This document shows, one piece after another, positions 54,000-64,000 of a stretch of 64,000 nucleotides of DNA. The first letter of the stretch is position 1, and each line of letters begins with the position of its first letter. This stretch comes from Pieris napi. Lineage: Eukaryota > Arthropoda > Insecta > Lepidoptera > Pieridae. The notes below the pieces were generated by a model. The model did not search any database and was not told the origin of the DNA. It saw nothing but the letters and a program-made list of their open reading frames with translations. The translations under genes were made by a program, and so were the position numbers. The stretch spans positions 6,510,001 through 6,574,000 of the forward strand of contig NC_062257.1 of the NCBI RefSeq assembly GCF_905475465.1, written 5' to 3'.

Positions 54000-54545
54000 G
54001 AATTGTAAAGCGGAAATTATGAATTTGAATTACGAATATTTAAAGGAAATGTGGATGTTTGAAAATAGAACGGTTGATTGTTTTAGACGTTTTTATTGCA
54101 CCCTTCATGGTAAGTAGAAGTCTAAACTGGTGCGAAGTTAAGAATTGTTAAGCGGAAATGAATTTGAATTTTGAATGTTTTCTGTTTACATAGAATATTT
54201 GAAAATAGAACGGTCGGTTGAGGTTTAGACCTTGTATAGAAATTTTATTGCACCCTTCATGGCTAAGTAGAAGTCTAAAATAGCGCGAAATACGAAGTGT
54301 GAAGCGGAAATGAAGAATTTGAATTTCGAATATTTATAGATGTGGATGTTTGAAAATAGAACGGTCGATTGTTTTAGACCTTTTTTTAATTGCACCTTTC
54401 ATGGAGAAGTCTAAACCGGCGCGAAAATAAGAATTTGAATTTCGAATGTTTTCCGTTTACATAGAATATTTAAAAATAGAACGGTCGGTTATTGGTTAGA
54501 ACTTCAAGGCTCAGTAGAAGTCTAAATCCAAAATGGCGAACTTGA
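54000..54545. repeat. Imperfect tandem repeat, ~120-150-bp units
   Basis: About four to five degenerate units, each with AAGCGGAAAT, GAATTTGAATTTCGAA, GAAAATAGAACGGTCG and GCACCCTTCATGG followed by AAGTAGAAGTCTAAA. Unit length is variable. Origin unknown. Confidence 0.75.
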
Positions 54546-54549
54546 CTCA

Positions 54550-56180
54550 TGCTTTAGATGCCTGATTAATTACCATTTTCATTATTAATTCTTCCTTTTA
54601 CAACAACAATTTTCAGAAACTTGGCTATGCATAAGCGTAATATTGCTATAAATACAAAGAAGCCCTATTCCCAATCAAGTATTGTCCTGTTTCTGAGAAT
54701 TTCGAGACATGCGTCATCGTCTGGTCTCCAGTGACTCATTCCTGTCGTTATATTTTATCCTGATAACATTCCCTAAGCTTAGATATTTTTAATTTCGCAA
54801 TATTCATAGCGAAAAGTCGAAAGATATTGTATTACATTTTTAATAACTTCGGAGAATAAAGTGGAAATTCTAAAAGTCCAACATATAAAAATTATTATTT
54901 TTTTTTTTTACTTTTTGTATGCCTTATAGAATGCTCTGTAAATATGTATATCTAAAAGCAACATATATTTGCAGGTAACTTATTTTACACTTGTCAAAGT
55001 CAAAAACTTCAAATTTGTTCACTGAAATGTAAAATACCCATGAATAATAAATTAATTAACTTCAAAGTTCGTTTCAATGCGAAACACTGGCACAAAACAC
55101 TCAGTTACCAAAAAAAATAAATCAAAGATGACAATCTGTGGAAACCATGAAGAATAAATCATTTATGGCCTAAAGGTCTAGATACCAGGCCATAAACTCC
55201 AAAAAAAAAAAAAAACATTTAAATTCAAATTTGTTGTTAAAACGAACTGGCTTGTAAAACTCCGTCACAAAAAAAATAAAACTTATCAAAGATGTAACCT
55301 GTGCAAATGGGTATAGAGATTACCGCTGTATTATTATTACTATAGCTTTGATATTTGTAACATTATATAGGAAAGAGGATTTTATGTAATCTCATTACAA
55401 GCAGAGGTTAGGGAAGTAACTCACCATCAAGGAAATGAAAGGTTGTGTTAGATAATACTACAGATATTGACCACTCGTTCATAATACCTCTTATAGTATA
55501 CGGGTTGTCTCTCTCCCTAAATATCTCTTTCTCATTATCTCTATCTCTCTGGGCCATATTTTTCGTCTATCGAGCAATCCACGCTTTTTCACAATAATAC
55601 CAGTATTTTTTGTTCATTACCATTTACAGCCTCAATTAGGAATAAGTTTTCACTTTTTAGTTTGATGTGCTTTAAAAGCGTGTGTTCTAGTTTTTTTAAA
55701 CTATTATTAATTTTTTCGTTAATTTTTTATTTATTTTTTTCATTTTTTTTCGGATTATTGCATTGTCATTGATCTTTGACAGGTGCGCAAAGTTTGAATT
55801 AAATCTGTCCGTTAAAAGTGGGTCAAAATCGAGTCCGAAGGAGTCGGTTACATACATACATACAGGTGAAGCTAATATAAAGCGTGTAAAAATGGGGGCC
55901 GATGGCTGGCCATGCGTAATACTCGTGAACGGGTGCTACTAGTGGTGACTGGTTCCTATCAACTCGCTGAAATTCAATTTGGTCCCGACCACACATAGAT
56001 TGGTTTTAACCGAGTTTTAATGGAGTACGGGTTTAGATTGCTGTGTGTTAGAACTATCAAAAATTTCATTCGAAGCTATTTCTTGTAAACGTTGAACATT
56101 TATTTATTTAAAAAAAATTGTTTACACAAAAGCCAAATACACATTCAAACATAAACATAGTTAACAAATATTACCTACCT
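54550..56180. other. AT-rich stretch, nothing recognised
   Basis: No exon is supported. Simple T and A runs and short direct repeats only. Confidence 0.3.
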
Positions 56181-56189
56181 ATATTTGAT

Positions 56190-56275
56190 AAGATGGCCTA
56201 GTTGGCTTCAGCTTGCGACTCTCATCCCTGAGGTCGTTGGTTCGATCCCCGGCTGTGCACCAATGGACCTACAGT
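56190..56275 (+). repeat. SINE family 2, head only
   Basis: GGCCTAGTTGGCTTCAGCTT, TCATCCCTGAGGTCGTTGGT and TCGATCCCCGGCTGTGCACC, the tRNA-like head with A and B boxes. The body is missing. Confidence 0.7.
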
Positions 56276-56389
56276 AATTTGGTTATTTTTTTGAACATTA
56301 AGTTGTCGTTTTTATTTATTATTACAATCACATATACAGTATTTACATAGGCTAATTTGCTGCGACATATTTATATAGTACAATATAGC

Positions 56390-56735
56390 TGACCCTGCAA
56401 ACGCTGTTTTGCCATGTATATTATTTCTAGGAAACATTTTTTTAGTTGAATAAAAATAACTATCTACTATACTAAAAAATAGGGGTTGATCGCAGAGCGA
56501 AAATTAGGGGTTGTATGTATTTTTGTATGTTGTATCATGAAAAAATAAAAACAAAAAGTTTTTTCTTTGGGGTGGACACCCCTCATCACTTAGTGGTTTG
56601 AAAAATAGATAGTAGCCGATTCTCAGACTTACTGAATATGCATAAAAAATTTCATAAGATTCGGTCGAGCCGTTTCTGAGTCGTATGGAAACGAACGAAC
56701 ATTGTGACACGAGAATTTTATATAGAGATAAAACT
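56390..56735 (+). repeat. Dispersed retroelement 3' end (TATATAGAGAT-tailed)
   Basis: TAGCTGACCCTGCAAACGCT, AGGGGTTGATCGCAGAGCGA, AAGATTCGGTCGAGCCGTTT and the tail GAGAATTTTATATAGAGAT. A widespread insect RTE-like 3' end type; non-coding. Confidence 0.65.
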
Positions 56736-57049
56736 ATATCGGAATTTTATCGCCGCGATGGCTATTGCTACTGCAAGTTATGTAGTTAATAATGGGATTA
56801 ATTGAATATTCATAATCAATAATAATAGCATTGTTTAACAAAAAGTTATGAGAGTGTATCGTGATAGCTCTTACATAGTAAAAAGTTGTCCTAATTAGCA
56901 AAAAATGTTTAACCGACTTATAAAAATAAAGGAGGTTAATTTCGACGTGTTGTGTGTTTAAGCTTAGTTCCTCCCTCCGTGGACTGATCTGGATAAGTCA
57001 CATGGCTTAAAGGAACTTATAAAAATTCCTTAACTTTTTTTGGGAAAAG

Positions 57050-57425
57050 GGATTCTCTTTAATAAAAACCCAGAGGCTCTTTTATCTCTGCCTTTTAATA
57101 AATTTAAAAAATATATTAAAGAAAAGCTGTGTAAAAAGGCTTACTATAAAGTTAACGATTATCTAGTTGATAAAAGGGCCTGGGACTAGTGCTAGACAGG
57201 CTACTTCTAATTGATTTGCGATGTTTGTTTTAAAATAAGTGTCGTTTGATGATTTGCTATTTTAAAAGAGTACCGAGAGTTTTCTTCGCCGGCCTTTTCT
57301 CTCGACCTACACCCTCTGTCTTCTTTGCCGATGAGTAGGGATGCCTACAAATTCAAATTTAATGACGTGGAACAAGTGATACCTGTATGTTTTGTTCCAT
57401 AATAAACATATTTTATTTTATTTTA
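57050..57425 (+). pseudogene. LINE C-terminal fragment with complete 3' end
   Basis: One frame reads NPEALLSLPFNKFKKYIKEK and on to KAYYKVNDYLVDKRAWD and a stop, the intact end of a jockey/CR1-type reverse transcriptase, then the 3' end to TTCCATAATAAACATATTTT. 5'-truncated. The best copy of this LINE family here. Confidence 0.8.
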
Positions 57426-57570
57426 ATATGAGTTGAGTTCGGTGGTTGTTGGAGGGAAGATCAAAGAAATGAAACACTATGATTGAAGCTATGTGTCAAC
57501 TGTCTTTAATCGTTTAAAACAAGGGCTTATAACATAACAGGGCTAGTGGGGTTGCGTTGCTAGATTAACA
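57425..57570 (+). repeat. Direct repeat B (partner 52085-52220)
   Basis: GTTCGGTGGTTGTT, ATGTGTCAACTGTCTTTAAT and AACAAGGGCTTATAACATAA. It begins directly after the LINE tail. Confidence 0.6.
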
Positions 57571-58179
57571 AAAACTTTAACATATATATATGGGTTCTTA
57601 AAACTAAGTAACTTCTGTTACCTATAAAGAATGTAAGTCTATCTATTGGACATTATCGGAAACGAGATTGTTATATTCTGGGAACCCTGACACAGGTATT
57701 TCTTACTTAAAAGGGTTTCCAAATCTTACACATTGTAATGCATATCTACTTAAAATGGATAAACAGATTTTTATTTATTATTTAAATATCACAATTTATG
57801 AGTGTGTCAAAAACTATGGGCTATGGGTTAATTTTTTTAAACTTATATATATTTATCATATGTAACTTAACTTATGGTAGGTTACATAACTCATACATTA
57901 CAATATTTAATATATTCTACGTATTTAATTATTAAAATCACGTTTTATTCCGTTGAGGAAATGTTTGTGTATTACTATCGTAAACCGCTAAACTAACCAG
58001 AGCTGTACATAATTATAGAAATTAATTAAATACTACATTAAAAGTCCCTGTGACGCCTTTTATGGCAGCGGCATTATCTCGCTGTTATTTAATTATGTAT
58101 ATAAAATAAATCATGTATGCGCACTACTGCACGTATTCTTTCTGTGCGCGCCATTTATTAATGACGTCCGTCGTTCTAC

Positions 58180-58565
58180 AACAGCGTTTAAGGCAGTTTC
58201 CGAACCAATTCGACTTAAGAGTCCTTTTGGCAATGTGTGTGTCCATGGGCGGCAGGTTTTTAATATATAACATATCGCAACTGGGCAGGAGACTCAGTGC
58301 CAGAGGGCTCGCGAGTGCGTTGCCGGCCTTTTAAGAATTGGTACATTTTTTTAAGGACCCTAATTCGAATTAAGTATCACTTAACATCAGAGAATTCTGC
58401 CCGTTGGCCTACGTATATAAAAACTGGGCAGGACACCTTCAATACCAGAAGACTCGCGAGTGCGTTGCCGGCCTTTTAAGAATTGGTACGCTCTTTCTTG
58501 AAGTACCGTAATTCGAATTAAGTATCACTTAACATCAGAGAATACTGCCCGTTTGCCACCGTTTA
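58180..58565 (-). repeat. LINE 3' tail, partly duplicated in tandem
   Basis: CTCGCGAGTGCGTTGCCGGC followed by CTTTTAAGAATTGGTAC occurs at about 58307 and 58452. Each is followed by TTCGAATTAAGTATCACTTA and ACATCAGAGAAT, so a unit of about 145 bases is duplicated. Confidence 0.75.
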
Positions 58566-58889
58566 TAATTTTTTTTTGAAATATGCCATATAATTTTTAT
58601 AAGTAGAAAATTAATAAATATTTGATACGAAAGTCTGCCAAATAGGACACTGAAATGAGATACGTTTCATTGCTCACGTGAAGTAACAAGGTTGCATATA
58701 TCGTATGGAAATATGATTTGCATACATTAATTACGAGTACGGAAGCCGACAGATGCATAACCGTTTGGATCAGTGTTTCCCAACGTGTGCCCACTCCCCA
58801 CAGGGGGACAATTGTTAAGTGGGGCAATCGAAATCTTCTTTTAGATTCTCACAAAACTTCGTGTCAGCGACCTATGTGTCTATTTTTTT

Positions 58890-59040
58890 TTTCTTTCGGC
58901 GCATGAGGGTAAAATTCGCAAGAAACGTCACGAAGATGTGCAGCGTTTTTATCGAAGAAAAGGGAGAGAGCTATAGTGGGAAAGATTGAGAGAGAGAGTG
59001 AGGGAGATCGAGAAAAAATACACGCTATTGGTTGATGTAT
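58890..59040 (+). mobile_element. Palindrome-ended element fragment
   Basis: TTCGGCGCATGAGGGTAAAA, ACGTCACGAAGATGTGCAGC and ATCGAAGAAAAGGGAGAG. The left part of the 5264-5700 type, without its terminal palindrome. Confidence 0.65.
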
Positions 59041-59136
59041 TCGTTTAGTAGTTACATATTAGAACTTTAGATGGCAATTCTGTCGCATAACGTCTTGTGC
59101 AGTAAACGCAGATTTTTTATTTCTTTATATTATTAC

Positions 59137-59480
59137 TAGCCGTTTCGCGCCCGCTTTGCTGGACGAATTAAAATAAATTTTATGTTTCATTATTTTATTT
59201 TTTTTCATATTTTTATTATTCTTCTTTTTAACTTCCCGCTAAGAAAATTGAAATATTTCGAAAATCGAGTTTTTAACAGATGTTGACGTTTTGCGGTTCT
59301 AGGAAGCCTCTTTTGTTTTTATTAGCGGGAAAAATTTTCATAAAAGTAAAACAGAAATGAAAAAATAGCCATAAACCATCTAGGAAAAATTTCGCATCGA
59401 ATGGTGGTATCATGTCGATACGATCAGTGGTTTAAGCGTGAAAGAGCCTCAAACGAACACCATTTTCATTTTATATATAT
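59137..59480 (+). repeat. Dispersed retroelement 3' end, target of the mariner insertion
   Basis: ACTAGCCGTTTCGCGCCCGC, AGCCATAAACCATCTAGGAA, TCGATACGATCAGTGGTTTA and a tail of TTTTATATATATA. RTE-like tail type. Confidence 0.6.
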
Positions 59481-59481
59481 A

Positions 59482-60797
59482 CAGGGTGTCCCGTGGCAGA
59501 TTAAGGATTTCTTAATTAAATTAAAGAATGTTATTATTTTAGAATATATATATATTTGTCATAAAAAGATAGACGAGACATGCGGATTTTATTTTTTGAA
59601 AATCACTCCGTCCAAATGTTTTCCATCGCGACGTACACACTCGCAGAATCTTTCGAGAGTATTCTCAGTGACGTGCTGCAAAACTGACCGAGGAATAGCA
59701 TTCACTTCTCGCACGATATTTTCTTTTAAATCCGATAGATCTGTCGGGTTACTGTCGTACACTTTTCCCTTTAAGTAACCCCATAAAAAAAATCTAATGG
59801 GGTGAGATCTGGCGATCTGGGTGGCCATGCGATGTCCCGAAATCGGCTTATCAATTTTCCGGGGAATTCCTCGCGACTCCTTCGCGGTGGCTCTTGATGT
59901 GTGAGGCGTGACACCATCTTGTTGAAACCACGTATGAGAGCTGTTCGATGGACGTTCTCTATGTTTCGGTATAAAATACTCACTAAGCATGGGGGTAATA
60001 GACATCACCATCAACAGTTACGGTTGCTCCACGAGAATTTTCAAAGAAAACCAATTCAATTATTCCATTGACAAAAGAGCTGCCCAAACAGTTACTTTTG
60101 GGCTATGCAATGCTTTTTGGTGTTTCAATCGCGGGTTTTGTCCTCTTGGCGCCCAATAGCGACAGTTTTGTTTATTGACAAAGCCATTCAAATGGAAATG
60201 AGCTTCATCACTAAACGAAATGGTGTTAACAGCTCGGAATCGACTTAACATGTTATCACAGAACTCTTTGCGTTCTCTGAAGTCATTTGGTTTAAGTGCC
60301 TGTACCAATTGGATCTTGAACGGATGGAATTTAATGTCCAAGCTTAAAATACGGTGCACCGTGGTTTTTGGAAGGCGCAAACTTGACGCTCTCTTACGCA
60401 CTGAGTGGCGGGGATTTTCTTGCACACTGTTTGCAACGCGTTCAATGTTTTGTGCAGTCCTTGACGTTCGGCTAGGACCTGGGCTTGGCTCGTTAACTAT
60501 TGAACCTGTTGCACGGAAATTCTGGACCCACGTCCTAATCAAAATTTCCCTCGGTGCTTCACTTAAGCGACGAATATTGTAGTGAGAACAAAATCTTCGG
60601 CGACCAACAGTGCTCGATTTATTAGCTTCAAAATACGCTTCAACTGCGAAAGCGTGGTGCGCGCCAGTCCACTGCGACATCGTTATTAAACAATCCGCAC
60701 AATTGCAGCGCCAAACTGTAACCTCTCCCTGGTCCCCCGCGCAACCGTTAGAAAAATATTCGAATTTCAAATCCTAAATCTGCCACGGGACACCCTG
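59482..60797 (-). mobile_element. Mariner-family transposon, full length but frameshifted
   Basis: Ends CAGGGTGTCCCGTGGCAGAT and ATCTGCCACGGGACACCCTG are perfect inverted repeats between TA dinucleotides (59480-59481 and 60798-60799). It encodes a transposase on the minus strand in pieces. 1316 bp is a normal length for this superfamily. Confidence 0.95.
59589..60770 (-). pseudogene. Mariner-family transposase, broken by frameshifts
   Basis: The first piece (60770-60060) has the helix-turn-helix DNA-binding half (SVRKRASSLRLPKTTVHRIL) and the first catalytic motif (SFSDEAHFHLNGF). The next pieces (60014-59589, with a change of frame near 59870) contain the second catalytic aspartate in WFQQDGVTPHTS and the third in AWPPRSPDLTPLDFF. 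About 36 residues separate the last two, by my count across the frame change. The C-terminus ends near DGKHLDGVIFKK. At least two frameshifts make it inactive. The spacing suggests a group other than classic Mos1-type (34); subgroup not fixed. Confidence 0.85.
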
Positions 60798-60799
60798 TA

Positions 60800-61086
60800 G
60801 ATTAGCAGACCGGCCAAGCGTTGCTGTGACTAAGGTTTTTGTTATATTACATAGTAGCAAACTATTCAAGGGAAACGGTAGGAGAACACCAGTCATGGGG
60901 ACCACCATCTCTTAGAATTGTGACTATCAAATAATAAACAAATATTTTGCAATAAAATAATATTGCGAGTATAAATTGAGATGTAAGCTAGACATGATGT
61001 GCAAATTTGATTAAAATCGGTTCGGTAGTTTAGGAGTCCATAGCGGACAAACAACGTGACACGTAATTTATATATATTAAGATAAG
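60800..61086 (+). repeat. Dispersed retroelement 3' end, second copy of 20668-20996
   Basis: TTAGCAGACCGGCCAAGCGT, CAAGGGAAACGGTAGGAGAA, AGGAGTCCATAGCGGACAAA and tail TTATATATATTAAGAT. It starts directly at the right end of the mariner element. Confidence 0.7.
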
Positions 61087-61189
61087 ATTAGCACGTATAC
61101 AGTGTGAATATAGATATACAAATACATGGAGTGATCATATACTGGTACATGATCATCTATTGAGGCTTTTACCTTAGTAATAATTTATT

Positions 61190-61245
61190 TACAAAGAAGT
61201 TTCACTTCTGACATGTGTACTTTGTACGCACGCACTTTTTTTAAT
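61190..61245 (+). repeat. Palindrome-ended element, right end only
   Basis: CAAAGAAGTTTCACTTCTGA followed by ATGTGTACTTTGTACGCACG and a T run. Confidence 0.65.
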
Positions 61246-61481
61246 ATGGGCGGTATCATCTGTGGTGAGTCTCTGGTACTCTTGGTTTTTCTGATAATTT
61301 GTGTTTTAGAGAAAGATGAAACTAATTAATTTTCTCCTTTTTTGCAGGTAATTTTCTATATGAACTTTCCATATAATGGCGTGGCTCGGTATGTATGTCA
61401 ACGGTATATGTATTAACACGCATAAATGTCAAAAACGAGTATGACGTATTTCAGACCGTTTTAGTTCTGAAGTAAGTACAA

Positions 61482-61690
61482 AGAGACCTCATAGCCTAGC
61501 GGTCTTATTAAGTGGCAGCTAGGTGAGGGGTAGCGGGTTCGATTCCCGGTTTGGGGGCAAGTTTTAATTTAATTTAAATTTGTTCTCGGCCTTTGGGAGG
61601 GTTGTGCGGTACCGAGCGAGTGCTTAAACCGTACATGGAGGACATGGTCGAATTTCTAAAGACAATCACGAATTATAAAAAAAAAAAAAG
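61482..61690 (+). mobile_element. tRNA-derived SINE (family 1), second copy
   Basis: TAGCCTAGCGGTCTTATTAA (A box), GGGTTCGATTCCCGGTTTGG (B box), TGTTCTCGGCCTTTGGGAGG and the A-rich tail. Matches 6972-7231. Confidence 0.85.
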
Positions 61691-61846
61691 TAAGTACAAA
61701 CAAAAAGCCTATGAATATTTTAAATAATCAATCTCGAGGGATGGGTTACACGTTCCTGATTGTATTATATGTATTTAGTAAGTATATTTAATCTTTATTC
61801 ACTTAACATCAGATGAGCTGCTCGTTTGCCCCCTGTTCTATAAAAA

Positions 61847-62208
61847 AATGTGCGTGCGTACAAAGTACACATGTCAGAAGTGAAACTTCTTGGGCAAACT
61901 AATTTTTAAGTCGTGTTCATATTTATACAAATCTAAAACTTTAGATTTCCGAGACTTAGAGGGAGGGAAAAAGGAAGATATGTTAGGAATTTAGTAAATT
62001 TTTTTTTTTAATGTATTTATATTTTCTTCGTAAAAACACGTGGCATTTTAATTTACAATTCGTCACTTGTGATTTTTAAGGAATTTCATCTCACTCTGTC
62101 TCAATCGGTCTCAATCGCTCTCTTCCTTTTCTTCGGCAAAAACGCTGCACATTTTCGTGACGTATCCGTAAAAAAATTACCACGCGCCTAAAGAAGTTTC
62201 ACTTCAAT
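61847..62208 (-). mobile_element. Palindrome-ended element, GAAGTGAAACTTC subfamily, full copy
   Basis: TGTGCGTGCGTACAAAGTAC and CAGAAGTGAAACTTCTTGGG at the left; CACGCGCCTAAAGAAGTTTC then ACTTC at the right. The interior holds CGCTCTCTTCCTTTTCTTCG and GCTGCACATTTTCGTGACGT. About 362 bp, no coding capacity. Confidence 0.8.
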
Positions 62209-62624
62209 AAGAATATTTTGTAACATCTATAAGAACCACAGAATTAAGATAATAAACTTATCAGTTCGGTAATGTTTGTTCAAGTTATCTTGAGCTAATT
62301 AGTTAACAAAGAATTCATGCGTCATGTTTCAATAGCCTACGATTCAAGAACACATAGGGTTTTTGTGTATGAAAAGTGGTCAGTTATATGAATAAAATAT
62401 GTGTATTCGTGTAATTTAGAAATCACGTAAAAAACATGACGTTTGTTTACGCGCCACGATGACAGTGCGACGCCAACTTGCAAGCGTTTTGGCGGGTTTT
62501 GTAATTATGAATGTTTAATTTGAATTAAATAATGGATAAGAGTATTTCAATACTGGCTGTGGCTTTAAGAAGAGTGTTTTCGAAAAGAGGAGTAGCGACG
62601 CGCAAACTGTGTCTTCTTGTCTAA

Positions 62625-62765
62625 TCCCCGCCCCGCATCGTTCCGTTTTACAAAAGGACCCCCTCTTTAAAATTCGTTACGTAATACTTGAACGCTCCCT
62701 TGGTAATAGATCATGAAACCGATACAGAAATCTGAGGCCCAGACCTAAAAACGTAGCGCCAGTGG
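62625..62765. repeat. G-tract MITE end fused to a SINE fragment
   Basis: CCCCGCCCCGCATCGTTCCG to GTAATACTTGAACGCTCCCT is the end of the G-tract MITE. The next 60 bases (GATACAGAAATCTGAGGCCC) match the 3' region of SINE family 2. Confidence 0.65.
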
Positions 62766-62890
62766 TGTTAAAATCTCTGTATGCCTTTCTATAGAGAGAT
62801 CTGTAATAACCTAAGTACACGTGGTGTGTTCACTGAACTGATAATTTGCCGCTTCATCGCCTTACGATATTTAAATTCCCCGGCCGTGTG

Positions 62891-63168
62891 TGTATATGTC
62901 ACCGTAAAATTGTAAACACCGTTAGATTGTAATCTATCTCGCGAGATTGTGAACTGTCGAAAGATTGTGAACCTCAACGCACTGCTTACAATTTAACGTA
63001 TTATTATTCGGTAGATTGTAATCTATCGTAGTGAAACCTTCAAATTACAATCTTAAAATAGTCAAATTGTTAACTGTCCGAAGGCTATCCCTGATTGGTC
63101 GGCTGTAAGCAGTGCATTGAGGTTCACAATCTCGCGAGATAGATTACAATTTTACGGTGACATATATA
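62891..63168. mobile_element. TCTCGCGAGA MITE, full copy
   Basis: Ends TATATGTCACCGTAAAATTG and CAATTTTACGGTGACATATA are inverted repeats. The interior holds two TCTCGCGAGA palindromes and repeated GATTGTAATCTA words. Confidence 0.85.
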
Positions 63169-63188
63169 CGCGATAAACTCTAAAACAA

Positions 63189-63412
63189 CAGCCCTGCGAT
63201 TCTGTAACTCACTTCACGAACTCACACAGCGGTTTTCGCATCGGCAGTCGCTCTCTAATCAGTCGTGAAGCAATCATTTTATGATTTGGCATTCTGATAA
63301 ACAATAAACTACAAGCTCCCACCTTTTCAGAAGCGCGACTGATTTCAGAGCGACCACCGATGCGAAAACCGCTGTGTGAGTTCTAAAAGTGAGTTACAGA
63401 ATCGCAGGGCTG
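63189..63412. mobile_element. Palindromic MITE (CAGCCCTGCGATTCTGTAAC ends), copy 2
   Basis: CAGCCCTGCGATTCTGTAAC and GTTACAGAATCGCAGGGCTG at the ends. CACACAGCGGTTTTCGCATC pairs with GATGCGAAAACCGCTGTGTG, so the arms extend about 70 bases or more. Confidence 0.9.
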
Positions 63413-64000
63413 TATGGATTTTGGTACGGTTTTCACTAATTGATAGTGTGATTTCTGATGAAGGTTTAGGTATATAATTTTCTAGGTTTTTATGTAAATT
63501 GACTGAAATATAACGATTAATGTTATATGTAAATGCGTGATGTCTATATATGGGAATTACAATTCTTATGGTTGGGTGCCAGCGTTTTTCTAATGAAAAT
63601 AATAGTTCTTCACGAATATTGAAGCGGATTTTAGAATAACTTTACAATCGTGGTTGTGGTTAGATAACTTTTTGCTCTTATAAATCTTTTAAATAAAGAA
63701 AATCAATCACGTATTAACGTGGAAGAAAATTTTATAGAAATCATTATACGTATATAGTGTATTAAATTGAAATTTAACATTAAACAAACGATAATTCATA
63801 CATAATTTTACAAAATTGTTACTGCTACATAAAGTCAGTCTTCCCGCCTCTTCCAATCTTCCAATATTTCCTCACATCCACATATAGAGTTATAGTAATA
63901 TATTAAACAAACTATCTGTTCCCTGCCACGCTTCGCTGTGGCACATTGTGATTGAATGGTTGAGAAATGAGAAACAAAACAAAGAAAACATTTCATATAA
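63413..64000. other. AT-rich stretch, nothing recognised
   Basis: No exon or bounded element is supported up to the window edge. Confidence 0.3.

Overview
The window is AT-rich eukaryotic DNA from an arthropod. The retroelement 3' ends, tRNA-derived SINEs and MITEs are of kinds I associate with butterflies and moths, so a lepidopteran is my best inference; no species is proposed. Genes are sparse, split into short exons, and embedded in nested mobile DNA.

Left part (1-22 kb). The 3' end of a plus-strand gene (last five exons, 1149-6871) ends in a Ser/Pro-rich and then highly charged tail; its first visible exon may be the end of a RhoGAP-like fold. Two minus-strand genes follow, which I assembled from phase-compatible splice sites: a 5-exon, 209-residue gene (13882 down to 7662) and a 5-exon, 233-residue gene (21462 down to 15334). 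Both encode small proteins rich in Tyr, Pro and basic residues with short Y-x-x-D-(Y/F)-type motifs, a style seen in axonemal or sperm microtubule inner proteins. That role is inference only. The second intron of the larger gene holds a 2.3-kb near-perfect palindrome flanked by TA.

Centre (22-39 kb). A decayed Ty3/gypsy-type LTR element (22573-26057, minus) carries an 11-bp minisatellite inside both LTRs, and the two LTRs differ by exactly 34 units. A complete LAMTOR1 (Ragulator) gene (33537 down to 29250, 5 exons, 161 residues) is arranged head to head with an intronless ERGIC2/ERV41-like gene (35928-37082). A 1992-bp hAT element with a perfect 8-bp target duplication sits between their start codons, and a deleted PIF/Harbinger element sits inside the hAT. 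A promoter and non-coding first exon with a good splice donor is proposed at about 38.8-39.05 kb (plus strand).

Right part (39-64 kb). No convincing host coding exon was found. The region is filled with LINE 3' ends (at least three families), tRNA-derived SINEs, MITEs, a frameshifted mariner-family element with intact terminal repeats (59482-60797), and foldback repeats. It could be a long first intron of the gene starting at 38.8 kb, or intergenic DNA.
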